A stretch of DNA of 64,000 bases, from contig NW_027478524.1 in assembly GCF_051014685.1 (NCBI RefSeq), positions 558,001 through 622,000 on the forward strand, read 5' to 3'. A model generated the notes under the pieces. The model saw only the letters and a program-made list of their open reading frames with translations. It was not told the DNA's origin and made no database searches. Each line of letters opens with the position of its first letter. The stretch's first letter is position 1. The DNA is from Ptiloglossa arizonensis (lineage: Eukaryota; Arthropoda; Insecta; Hymenoptera; Colletidae). Below are positions 25,101 through 37,287 of this stretch, piece by piece. The position numbers and the translations under genes are program-made.

Positions 25101-27484
25101 GAGATATGGAAGTGTGAAGTTAAGGAATGGTTGAGAAACCATCAAAATTTTCGCAAGTCTGATACTCGAAACCAATAACTACAGTGGCCTAGGAGAAAAA
25201 TACACATACCGTTGTAATCGGGCGAGTTTCTGCTTTCAGATGCAACAGGAATTTCTCGAGTTCGTCAATCCGTTCGCGAGATATGGGGGTTTGGAGTTAA
25301 GGAATGGTTGAGAAACCATCAAAATTTTCGCTGGTTTGATACTCGAAACCAATAACTGGAATGGCCTAGGGGAGAAGTACACACACCATTGTATTCGGGC
25401 GAGTTTCTACTTTCAGATGCAACAGGAAATTCTCGAGTTCGTCAATCCGTTCGCGAGATATGGGAGTTGGAAGTTAAGTAATGGTTGAGAAACCATCAAA
25501 ATTTTCGCAAGTCTGATACTCGAAACCAATAACTACAAAGGCCTAGGGGGAAAACACACACATCTTTGTAATCGGGCGAGTTTCTACTTTCAGATGCAAC
25601 AGGAAATTCTCGAGTTCGTCAATCCGTTCGCGAGATATGGGAGTTGGAAGTTAAGTAATGGTTGAGAAACCATCAAAATTTTCGCAAGTCTGATACTCGA
25701 AACCAATAACTACAAAGGCCTAGGGGGAAAACACACACATCTTTGTAATCGGGCGAGTTTCTACTTTCAGATGCAACAGGAAATTCTCGAGTTCGTCAAT
25801 CCGTTCGCCGGATATGGGAGTTTGAAGTTAAGGAATGGTTGAGAAACCATCACAATTTTCGCAAGTCTGATACTCGAAACCAATAACTACAGTGGCCTAG
25901 GAGAAAAATACACATACCGTTGTAATCGGGCGAGTTTCTGCTTTCAGATGCAATAGGAAATTCTCGAGTTCGTCAATCCGTTCGCGAGATATGGGAGTTG
26001 GAAGTTAAGTAATGGTTGAGAAACCATCAAAATTTTCGCAAGTCTGATACTCGAAACCAATAACTACAGTGGCCTAGGGGAAAAATACACATACCGTTGT
26101 AATCGGGCGAGTTTCTGCTTTCAGATGTAATAGGAAATTCTCGATTTCGTGAATCCGTTCGCGAGATATGGAAGTGTGAAGTTAAGGAATGGTTGAGAAA
26201 CCATCAAAATTTTCGCAAGTCTGATACTCGAAACCAATAACTACCATGGCCTAGGGCAAAAATACACATACCGTTGTAATCGGGCGAGTTCCTGCTTTCA
26301 GATGCAATAGGAAATTCTCGAGTTCGTCAATCCGTTCGCGAGATATGGGAGTTGGAAGTTAAGTAATGGTTGAGAAACCATCAAAATTTTCGCAAGTCTG
26401 TTACTCGAAACGAATAACTACAGTGGCCTAGGAGAAAAATACACATACCGTTGTAATCGGGCGAGTTTCTGCTTTCAGATGCAACAGGAATTTCTCGAGT
26501 TCGGCAATCCGTTCGCGAGATATGGGAGTTTGAAGTTAAGGAATGGTTGAGAAACCATCAGAATTTTAGCAATTCTGATACTCGAAACCAGTAACTGGAA
26601 TGGCCTAGGGGAAAAGTACACACACCCTTGTAATCGTGCGAGTTTCTACTTTCAGATGCAACAGGAATTTCTCGAGTTCGTCATTCCGTTCGCAAGATAT
26701 GGGAGTTTGAAGTTAAGGAATGGTTGAGAAACCGTCAAAATTTTCGCTGGTCTGATACTCGAAACCAATAACTACAAAGGCCTAGGGGAAAAATGCACAT
26801 ACCTTTGTAATCGGGCGAGTTTCCAGTTTCAGATGCAACAGGAATTTCTCGAGTTCGTCATGCCGTTCGCGATACATGGGAGTTCGAAGTTAAGGAATGG
26901 TTGAGAAACCATCCAAATTTTCGCAATTCTGATGCTAGAAACCAATAACTACAATGGCCTAGGGGAAAATACACATACCGTTGTAATCGGGCGAGATTCT
27001 GCTTTCAGATGCAACAGGAATTTCTCGAGTTCGTCAATCTGTTCGCGAGATATGGGAGTTTGAAGTTAAGGAATGCTTGAGAAACAATCAAAATTTTCGC
27101 AAGTCTGATACTCGAAACCAATAACTACAAAGGCCTAGGTGAAAAACACACATATCTTTGTAATTGGGCGAGTTTCTACTTTCAGATGCAACAGGAATTT
27201 CTCGAGTTCGTCAATCCGTTCGCGAGATATGGGAGTTTGAAGTTAAGGAATGGTTGAGGAACCATCAAAATTTTCGCAAGTCTGATACTTGAAACCAATA
27301 ACTCCTATGGCCTAGGGCAAAAATGCACATACCGTGGTAATCGGGCGAGTTTCTATTTTCACATGCAACAGGAATTTCTCGAGTTCGGCAATCCGTTCGC
27401 GAGATATGGGAGTTTGAAGTTAAGGAATGGTTGAGAAACCATCAGAATTTTCGCAATTCTGATACTCGAAACCAATAACTGGAG

Positions 27485-30400
27485 TGGCCTAGGGGAAAAG
27501 TACACAAACCCTTGTAATCGTGCGAGTTTCTACTTTCAGATGCAACAGGAATTTCTCGAGTTCGTCATTCCGTTCGCAAGATATGGGAGTTTGAAGTTAA
27601 GGAATGTTTGAGAAACCATCAAAATTTTCACTGGTCTGATGATCGAAACCAATAACTACAAAGGCCTAGGGGAAAAATGCACATACCTTTGTAATCGGGC
27701 GAGTTTCCAGTTTCAGATGCAACAGGAATTTCTCGAGTTCGTCAATCCGTTCGCGAGATATGGGAGTTTGAAGTTAAGGAATGCTTGAGAAACAATCAAA
27801 ATTTTCGCAAGTCTGATACTCGAAACCAATAACTACAAAGGCCTAGGTGAAAAACACACATATCTTTGTAATCGGGCGAGTCTCTACTTTCAGATGCAAC
27901 AGGAATTTCTCGAGTTCGTCAATCCGTTCGCGAGATATGGGAGTTTGAAGTTAAGGAATGCTTGAGAAACAATCAAAATTTTCGCAAGTCTGATACTCGA
28001 AACCAATAACTACAAAGGCCTAGGTGAAAAACACACATATCTTTGTAATCGGGCGAGTCTCTACTTTCAGATGCAACAGGAATTTCTCGAGTTCGTCAAT
28101 CCGTTCGCGAGATATGGGAGTTTGAAGTTAAGGAATGCTTGAGAAACCATCAAAATTTTCGCAAGTCTGATACTTGAAACCAATAACTCATATGGGCTAG
28201 GGCAAAAATGCACATACCGTTGTAATCGGGCGAGTTTCTGCTTTCAGATGCAACAGGAATTTCTCGAGTTCGTCAATCCGTTCGCGAGATATGGGAGTTT
28301 GAAATTAAGGAATGGTTGAGAAACCATCAAGATTTTCGCAATTCTGATGGTAGAAACGAATAACTGGAATGGCCTAGGGGAAAATACACATACCGTCGTA
28401 ATCGGGCGAGTTTCTGCTTTCAGATGCAACAGGAATTTCACGAGTTCGTCAATCCGTTCGCGAGATATGGGAGTTTGAAGTTAAGGAATGCTTGAGAAAC
28501 CATCAAAATTTTCGCAAGTCTGATACTTGAAACCAATAACTCCTATGGGCTAGGGCAAAAATGCACATACCATTGCAATCGGGCGAGTTTCTGCTTTCAG
28601 ATGCAACAGGAATTTCTCGAGGTCGTCAATCCGTTCGCGAGATATGGGAGTTTGAAGTTAAGGAATGGTTGAGAAACCATCAAAATTATCGCAAGTCTGA
28701 TACTCGAAACCAATAACTACAAAGGCCTTGGGGAAAAATTCACGTACCGTTGTAATCGGACGAGTTTCTGCTTTCAGATGCAAGAGGAAATTCTCGAGTT
28801 CGTCAATCGGTTCGCGAGATATGGGAGTTTGAAGTTAAGGAATGGTTGAGAAACCATCACAATTTTCGCAAGTCTGATACTCGAAACCAATAACTACTAT
28901 GGCCTAGGGCACAAATAAACATACCGTTGTAATTGGGCCAGTTTCTGCTTTCAGATGCAATAGGAAATTCTCGAGTTCGTCAATCCGTTCGCGAGATATG
29001 GGAGTTTGAAGTTAAGGAATGCATGAGAAACCATCAAAATTTTCGCAAGTCTGATACTCGAATCCAATAACAACTATGGCCTAGGGCAAAAATACACATA
29101 CCGTTGTAATCGGGCGAGTTTCTGCTTTCAGATGCAATAGGAAATTCTCGAGTTCGTCAATCCGTCCGCGAGATATGGAAGTTTGAAGTTAAGGAATGAT
29201 TGAGAAACCATCAAAATTTTCGCTGGTTTGATACTCGAAACCAATAACTGGAATGGCCTAGGGGAAAAGTACACACACCATTATAATCGGGCGTGTTTCT
29301 ACTTTCCGATACAACAGGAATTTCTCGAGTTCGTCAATCCGTTCGCGAGATATGGGTGTTTGAAGTTAAGGAATGGTTAAGAAACCATCAAAATTTTCGC
29401 AAGTCTGATACTCGAAACCAATAACTACAAAGGCTTAGGGGGAAAACACACACATCTTTGTAATCGGGCGAGTTTCTACTTTCAGATGCAACAGGAATTT
29501 CTCGAGTTCGTCAATCCGTTCGCGAGATATGGGAGTTTGAAGTTAAGGAATGGTTGAGAAACCATCACAGTTTTCGCAAGTCTGATACTCGAAACCAATA
29601 ACTACCATGGCCTAGGGCAAAAATACACATACCATAGTAATCGGGCGAGTTTCTACTTTCAGATGCAACACGAATTTCTCGAGTACGTCAATCCGTTCGC
29701 GAGATATGGGAGTTTGAAGTTAAGCAATGGTTGAGAAGCCATCAAAATTTTCGCAAGTCTGATACTCGAAACCAATAACTACAAAGGCCTAGGGGGAAAA
29801 CACACACATCTTTGTAATCGGGCGAGTTTCTACTTTCAGATGCAACAGGAAATTCTCGAGTTCGTCAATCCGTTCGCGGGATATGGGAGTTTGAAGTTAA
29901 GGAATGGTTGAGAAACCATCACAATTTTCGCAAGTCTGATACTCGAAACCAATAACTACAGTGGCCTAGGAGAAAAATACACATACCGTTGTAATCGGGC
30001 GAGTTTCTGCTTTCAGATGCAATAGGAAATTCTCGAGTTCGTCAATCCGTTCGCGAGATATGGGTGTTGGAAGTTAAGTAATGGTTGAGAAACCATCAAA
30101 ATTTTCGCAAGTCTGATACTCGAAACCAATAACTACAGTGGCCTAGGGGAAAAATACACATACCGTTGTAATCGGGCGAGTTTCTGCTTTCAGATGTAAT
30201 AGGAAATTCTCGATTTCGTGAATCCGTTCGCGAGATATGGAAGTGTGAAGTTAAGGAATGGTTGAGAAACCATCAAAATTTTCGCAAGTCTGATACTCGA
30301 AACCAATAACTATCATGGCCTAGGGCAAAAATACACATACCGTTGTAATCGGGCGAGTTTCTGCTTTCAGATGCAATAGGAAATTCTCGAGTTCGTCAAT

Positions 30401-30669
30401 CCGTTCGCGAGATATGGGAGTTGGAAGTTAAGTAATGGTTGAGAAACCATCAAAATTTTCGCAAGTCTGTTACTCGAAACCAATAACTACAGTGGCCTAG
30501 GAGAAAAATACACATACCGTTGTAATCGGGCGAGTTTCTGCTTTCAGATGCAACAGGAATTTCTCGAGTTCGTCAATCCGTTCGCGAGATATGGGGGTTT
30601 GGAGTTAAGGAATGGTTGAGAAACCATCAAAATTTTCACTGGTTTGATACTCGAAACCAATAACTGGAA
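27485..30669 (+). repeat. Nested 18-mer unit in M copy 2 (3,185 bp)
   Basis: TACACAAACC at 27,501 and 30,686, spacing 3,185 bp, equals the first unit of M copy 1 including its doubled ACTACAAAGGCCTAGGTG monomer. The pair is offset exactly 12,740 bp from the copy-1 pair (14,761 and 17,946). The full 17-mer that follows in copy 1 is absent here. Confidence 0.86.
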
Positions 30670-31902
30670 TGGCCTAGGGGAAAAGTACACAAACCCTTGT
30701 AATCGTGCGAGTTTCTACTTTCAGATGCAACAGGAATTTCTCGAGTTCGTCATTCCGTTCGCAAGATATGGGAGTTTGAAGTTATGGAATGGTTGAGAAA
30801 CCATCAAAATTTTCACTGGTCTGATGCTCGAAACCAATAACTACAAAGGCCTAGGGGAAAAATGCACATACCTTTGTAATCGGGCGAGTTTCCAGTTTCA
30901 GATGCAACAGGAATTTCTCGAGTTCGTCAATCCGTTCGCGAGATATGGGAGTTTGAAGTTAAGGAATGCTTGAGAAACAATCAAAATTTTCGCAAGTCTG
31001 ATACTCGAAACCAATAACTACAAAGGCCTAGGTGAAAAACACACATATCTTTGTAATCGGGCGAGTCTCTACTTTCAGATGCAACAGGAATTTCTCGAGT
31101 TCGTCAATCCGTTCGCGAGATATGGGAGTTTGAAGTTAAGGAATGCTTGAGAAACCATCAAAATTTTCGCAAGTCTGATACTTGAAACCAATAACTCCTA
31201 TGGGCTAGGGCAAAAATGCACATACCGTTGTAATCGGGCGAGTTTCTGCTTTCAGATGCAACAGGAATTTCTCGAGTTCGTCAATCCGTTCGCGAGATAT
31301 GGGAGTTTGAAATTAAGGAATGGTTGAGAAACCATCAAGATTTTCGCAATTCTGATGGTAGAAACGAATAACTGGAATGGCCTAGGGGAAAATACACATA
31401 CCGTTGTAATCGGGCGAGTTTCTGCTTTCAGATGCAACAGGAATTTCACGAGTTCGTCAATCCGTTCGCGAGATATGGGAGTTTGAAGTTAAGGAATGCT
31501 TGAGAAACCATCAAAATTTTCGCAAGTCTGATACTTGAAACCAATAACTCCTATGGGCTAGGGCAAAAATGCACATACCATTGTAATCGGGCGAGTTTCT
31601 GCTTTCAGATGCAACAGGAATTTCTCGAGTTCGTCAATCCGTTCGCGAGATATGGGAGTTTGAAGTTAAGGAATGGTTGAGAAACCATCAAAATTATCGC
31701 AAGTCTGATACTCGAAACCAATAACTACAAAGGCCTTGGGGAAAAATTCACGTACCGTTGTAATCGGACGAGTTTCTGCTTTCAGATGCAAGACGAAATT
31801 CTCGAGTTCGTCAATCGGTTCGCGAGATATGGGAGTTTGAAGTTAAGGAATGGTTGAGAAACCATCACAATTTTCGCAAGTCTGATACTCGAAACCAATA
31901 AC
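30670..31902 (+). repeat. Truncated 17-mer unit closing the nested array in M copy 2
   Basis: Matches the truncated terminal unit of M copy 1 (20,938-22,170) at an offset of 9,732 bp, including the private GCAAGACGAAATT variant and the same breakpoint into ACTGGAATGGCC. The shared breakpoint shows the truncation predates the duplication of M. Confidence 0.84.
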
Positions 31903-33039
31903 TGGAATGGCCTAGGGGAAAAGTACACACACAATTGTAATCGTGCGAGTTTCTACTTTCAGATGCAACAGGAATTTCTCGAGTTCGTCATTCCGTTCAT
32001 GAGATATGGGGGTTTGAAGTTAAGGAATGGTTGAGAAACCATCAAAATTTTCGCTGGTTTGATACTCGAAACCAATAACTGGAATGGCCTAGGGGAAAAG
32101 TACACACACCATTGTAATCGGGCGTGTTTCTACTTTCCGATACAACAGGAATTTCTCGAGTTCGTCAATCCGTTCGCGAGATATGGGTGTTTGAAGTTAA
32201 GGAATGGTTAAGAAACCATCAAAATTTTCGCAAGTCTGATACTCGAAACCAATAACTACAAAGGCTTAGGGGGAAAACACACACATCTTTGTAATCGGGC
32301 GAGTTTCTACTTTCAGATGCAACATGAATTTCTCGAGTTCGTCAATCCGTTCGCGAGATATGGGAGTTTGAAGTTAAGCAATGGTTGAGAAGCCATCAAA
32401 ATTTTCGCAAGTCTGATACTCGAAACCAATAACTACAAAGGCCTAGGGGGAAAACACACACATCTTTGTAATCGGGCGAGTTTCTACTTTCAGATGCAAC
32501 AGGAAATTCTCGAGTTGGTCAATCCGTTCGCCGGATATGGGAGTTTGAAGTTAAGGAATGGTTGAGAAACCATCACAATTTTCGCAAGTCTGATACTCGA
32601 AACCAGTAACTACAAAGGCCTAGGGGGAAAACACACACATCTTTGTAGTCGGGCGAGTTTCTACTTTCAGATGCAACAGGAAATTCTCGAGTTCGTCAAT
32701 CCGTTCGCCGGATATGGGAGTTTGAAGTTAAGGAATGGTTGAGAAACCATCACAATTTTCGCAAGTCTGATACTCGAAACCAGTAACTACAGTGGCCTAG
32801 GAGAAAAATACACATACCGTTGTAATCGGGCGAGTTTCTGCTTTCAGATGCAATAGGAAATTCTCGAGTTCGTCAATCCGTTCGCGAGATATGGGAGTTG
32901 GAAGTTAAGTAATGGTTGAGAAACCATCAAAATTTTCGCAAGTCTGATACTCGAAACCAATAACTACAGTGGCCTAGGGGAAAAATACACATACCGTTGT
33001 AATCGGGCGAGTTTCTGCTTTCAGATGTAATAGGAAATT

Positions 33040-35163
33040 CTCGATTTCGTGAATCCGTTCGCGAGATATGGAAGTGTGAAGTTAAGGAATGGTAGAGAAA
33101 CCATCAAAATTTTCGCAAGTCTGATACTCGAAACCAATAACTACCATGGCCTAGGGCAAAAATACACATACCGTTGTAATCGGGCGAGTTTCTGCTTTCA
33201 GATGCAATAGGAAATTCTCGAGTTCGTCAATCCGTTCGCGAGATATGGGAGTTGGAAGTTAAGTAATGGTTGAGAAACCATCAAAATTTTCGCAAGTCTG
33301 TTACTCGAAACCAATAACTACAGTGGCCTAGGAGAAAAATACACATACCGTTGTAATCGGGCGAGTTTCTGCTTTCAGATGCAACAGGAATTTCTCGAGT
33401 TCGTCAATCCGTTCGCGAGATATGGGGGTTTGGAGTTAAGGAATGGTTGAGAAACCATCAAAATTTTCGCTGGTTTGATACTCGAAACCAATAACTGGAA
33501 TGGCCTAGGGGAGAAGTACACACACCATTGTATTCGGGCGAGTTTCTACTTTCAGATGCAACAGGAATTTCTCGAGTTCGTCAATCCGTTCGCGAGATAT
33601 GTGAGTTTGAAGTTAAGGAATGGTTGAGAAACCATCAAAATTTTCGCTGGTCTGATACTCGAAACCAATAACTGGAATGGCCTAGAGAAAAAGTACACAC
33701 ACCATTGTAATCCGGCGTGTTTCTACTTTCAGATACAACAGGAATTTTTCGAATTCGTCAATGCGTTCGCGAGATATGGGAGTTTGAAGTTAAGGAATGA
33801 TTGAGAAACCATCACAATTTTCGCAAGTCTGATACTCGAAACCAATAACTACCATGGCCTAGGGCAAAAATACACATACCGTTGTAACCGGGCGAGTTTC
33901 TGCTTTCAGATGCAATAGGAAATTCTCGAGTTCGTCAATCCGTTCGCGATATATGGGAGTTTGAAGTTAAGGAATGGTTGAGAAACCATCAAAATTTTCG
34001 CTGGTCTGATACTCGAAACCAATAACTACAAAGGCCTAGGTGAAAAATTCACATACCTTTGTAATCGGGCGAGTTTCCTGTTTCAGATGCAACAGGAATT
34101 TCTCGAGTTCGTCATCCCGTTCGCGAGATATGGGAGTTTGAAGTTAAGGAATGTTTGGGAAACCCTCAAAATATTCGCAAGTCTGATACTCGAATCCAAT
34201 AACTACTATGGCCTTGGGCAAAAATACACATACCGTTGTAATCGGGCAAGTTTCCGTTTTCAGATGCAATAGGAAATTCTCGAGTTCGTCAATCCGTTCG
34301 CGAGATATCGAAGTTTGAAGTTAGGGAATGCTTGAGAAACCATCAAAATTTTCGCTGGTCTGATAATCGAAACCAATAACTACAAAGGCCTAGGAGAAAA
34401 ATACACATACCGTTGTAATCGGGCGACTTTCTACTTTCACATGCAATAGGAAATTCTCGAGTTCGTCAATCCGTTCGCGAGATATGGGAGTTTCAAGTTA
34501 AGGAATTCTTGAGAAACCATCAAAATTTTCGCAAGTCTGATACTCGAAACCAATAACTACCATGGCCTAGGGCAAAAATACACATACCGTTGTAATCGGG
34601 CAAGTTTCCGCTTTCAGATGCAATAGGAAATTCTCGAGTTCGTCAATCCGTTCGCGAGATATCGAAGTTTGAAGTTAAGGAATGGTTGAGAAACCATCAA
34701 AATTTTCGCTGGTCTGATACTCGAAACCAATAACTACAAAGGCCTAGGGGGAAAACACACACATCTGTGCAATCGGGCGAGTTTCTACTTTCAGATGCAA
34801 CAGGAATTTCTCGAGTTCGTCAATCCGTTCGCGAGATATGGGAGTTTGAAGTTAAGGAATGGTTGAGAAACCATCACAATTTTCGCAAGTCTCATACTCG
34901 AATCCAATAACTACAATGGCCTAGGGCTAAAATACACATACCGTTGTAATCGGGCGAGTTTCTACTTTCAGATGCAACAGGAATTTCTCGAGTTCGTCAA
35001 TCCGTTCGCGAGATATGGGAGTTTGAAGTTAAGGAATGGTTGAGAAGCCATCAAAATTTTCGCAAGTCTGATACTCGAAACCAATAACTACAAAGGCCTA
35101 GGGGGAAAACACACACATCTGTGCAATCGGGCGAGTTTCTACTTTCAGATGCAACAGGAATTT
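33040..35163 (+). repeat. 12-mer HOR D, copy 1 (2,124 bp)
   Basis: First of three tandem 12-monomer units. TCTGTTACTC is at 33,297 and 35,421, and ACTACCATGG followed by CCGTTGTAACCGG is at 33,848, 35,972 and 38,096, always 2,124 bp apart (12 x 177). The left edge lies inside TTCGATTTCGTGAATCC; upstream of it this copy continues in M copy 2 (GATGTAATAGG), whereas the other copies have GATGCAACAGG. The first 770 bp are therefore M-derived. It differs from the later copies at GATATGTGAG (33,597) and GGAATGATTGAG (33,795). Confidence 0.9.
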
Positions 35164-37287
35164 TTCGATTTCGTGAATCCGTTCGCGAGATATGGAAGTG
35201 TGAAGTTAAGGAATGGTAGAGAAACCATCAAAATTTTCGCAAGTCTGATACTCGAAACCAATAACTACCATGGCCTAGGGCAAAAATACACATACCGTTG
35301 TAATCGGGCGAGTTTCTGCTTTCAGATGCAATAGGAAATTCTCGAGTTCGTCAATCCGTTCGCGAGATATGGGAGTTGGAAGTTAAGTAATGGTTGAGAA
35401 ACCATCAAAATTTTCGCAAGTCTGTTACTCGAAACCAATAACTACAGTGGCCTAGGAGAAAAATACACATACCGTTGTAATCGGGCGAGTTTCTGCTTTC
35501 AGATGCAACAGGAATTTCTCGAGTTCGTCAATCCGTTCGCGAGATATGGGGGTTTGGAGTTAAGGAATGGTTGAGAAACCATCAAAATTTTCGCTGGTTT
35601 GATACTCGAAACCAATAACTGGAATGGCCTAGGGGAGAAGTACACACACCATTGTATTCGGGCGAGTTTCTACTTTCAGATGCAACAGGAATTTCTCGAG
35701 TTCGTCAATCCGTTCGCGAGATATGGGAGTTTGAAGTTAAGGAATGGTTGAGAAACCATCAAAATTTTCGCTGGTCTGATACTCGAAACCAATAACTGGA
35801 ATGGCCTAGAGAAAAAGTACACACACCATTGTAATCCGGCGTGTTTCTACTTTCAGATACAACAGGAATTTTTCGAATTCGTCAATGCGTTCGCGAGATA
35901 TGGGAGTTTGAAGTTAAGGAATGGTTGAGAAACCATCACAATTTTCGCAAGTCTGATACTCGAAACCAATAACTACCATGGCCTAGGGCAAAAATACACA
36001 TACCGTTGTAACCGGGCGAGTTTCTGCTTTCAGATGCAATAGGAAATTCTCGAGTTCGTCAATCCGTTCGCGATATATGGGAGTTTGAAGTTAAGGAATG
36101 GTTGAGAAACCATCAAAATTTTCGCTGGTCTGATACTCGAAACCAATAACTACAAAGGCCTAGGTGAAAAATTCACATACCTTTGTAATCGGGCGAGTTT
36201 CCTGTTTCAGATGCAACAGGAATTTCTCGAGTTCGTCATCCCGTTCGCGAGATATGGGAGTTTGAAGTTAAGGAATGTTTGGGAAACCCTCAAAATATTC
36301 GCAAGTCTGATACTCGAATCCAATAACTACTATGGCCTTGGGCAAAAATACACATACCGTTGTAATCGGGCAAGTTTCCGTTTTCAGATGCAATAGGAAA
36401 TTCTCGAGTTCGTCAATCCGTTCGCGAGATATCGAAGTTTGAAGTTAGGGAATGCTTGAGAAACCATCAAAATTTTCGCTGGTCTGATAATCGAAACCAA
36501 TAACTACAAAGGCCTAGGAGAAAAATACACATACCGTTGTAATCGGGCGACTTTCTACTTTCACATGCAATAGGAAATTCTCGAGTTCGTCAATCCGTTC
36601 GCGAGATATGGGAGTTTCAAGTTAAGGAATTCTTGAGAAACCATCAAAATTTTCGCAAGTCTGATACTCGAAACCAATAACTACCATGGCCTAGGGCAAA
36701 AATACACATACCGTTGTAATCGGGCAAGTTTCCGCTTTCAGATGCAATAGGAAATTCTCGAGTTCGTCAATCCGTTCGCGAGATATCGAAGTTTGAAGTT
36801 AAGGAATGGTTGAGAAACCATCAAAATTTTCGCTGGTCTGATACTCGAAACCAATAACTACAAAGGCCTAGGGGGAAAACACACACATCTGTGCAATCGG
36901 GCGAGTTTCTACTTTCAGATGCAACAGGAATTTCTCGAGTTCGTCAATCCGTTCGCGAGATATGGGAGTTTGAAGTTAAGGAATGGTTGAGAAACCATCA
37001 CAATTTTCGCAAGTCTCATACTCGAATCCAATAACTACAATGGCCTAGGGCTAAAATACACATACCGTTGTAATCGGGCGAGTTTCTACTTTCAGATGCA
37101 ACAGGAATTTCTCGAGTTCGTCAATCCGTTCGCGAGATATGGGAGTTTGAAGTTAAGGAATGGTTGAGAAGCCATCAAAATTTTCGCAAGTCTGATACTC
37201 GAAACCAATAACTACAAAGGCCTAGGGGGAAAACACACACATCTGTGCAATCGGGCGAGTTTCTACTTTCAGATGCAACAGGAATTT
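35164..37287 (+). repeat. 12-mer HOR D, copy 2 (2,124 bp)
   Basis: Middle 12-mer. It starts at the hybrid monomer where GATGCAACAGGAATTT joins TTCGATTTCGTG, the same joint that begins copy 3. I saw no difference from copy 3 on inspection. The unit includes monomers with GGCCTTGGGCAAA, GGCGACTTTCTAC and GGAATTCTTGAG, which serve as tags for the D-derived sequence downstream. Confidence 0.9.

Larger units (their letters stand above)
24432..33809 (+). repeat. Giant unit M, copy 2 (9,378 bp, about 53 monomers)
   Basis: Second copy of M. The offset from copy 1 changes in steps: 12,386 bp at the left; 12,740 bp after two extra monomers at about 26,043-26,396; 9,732 bp after one complete 17-mer is missing; and 9,378 bp after two monomers of copy 1 (about 22,912-23,265) are missing. 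Each step is +354, -3,008 or -354 bp, a whole number of monomers within a base. Substitutions between copies are sparse, for example CCGTCGTAATC at about 28,394 and GTTATGGAATGG at about 30,782. From 33,040 it is also the start of the 12-mer domain. Confidence 0.86.
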
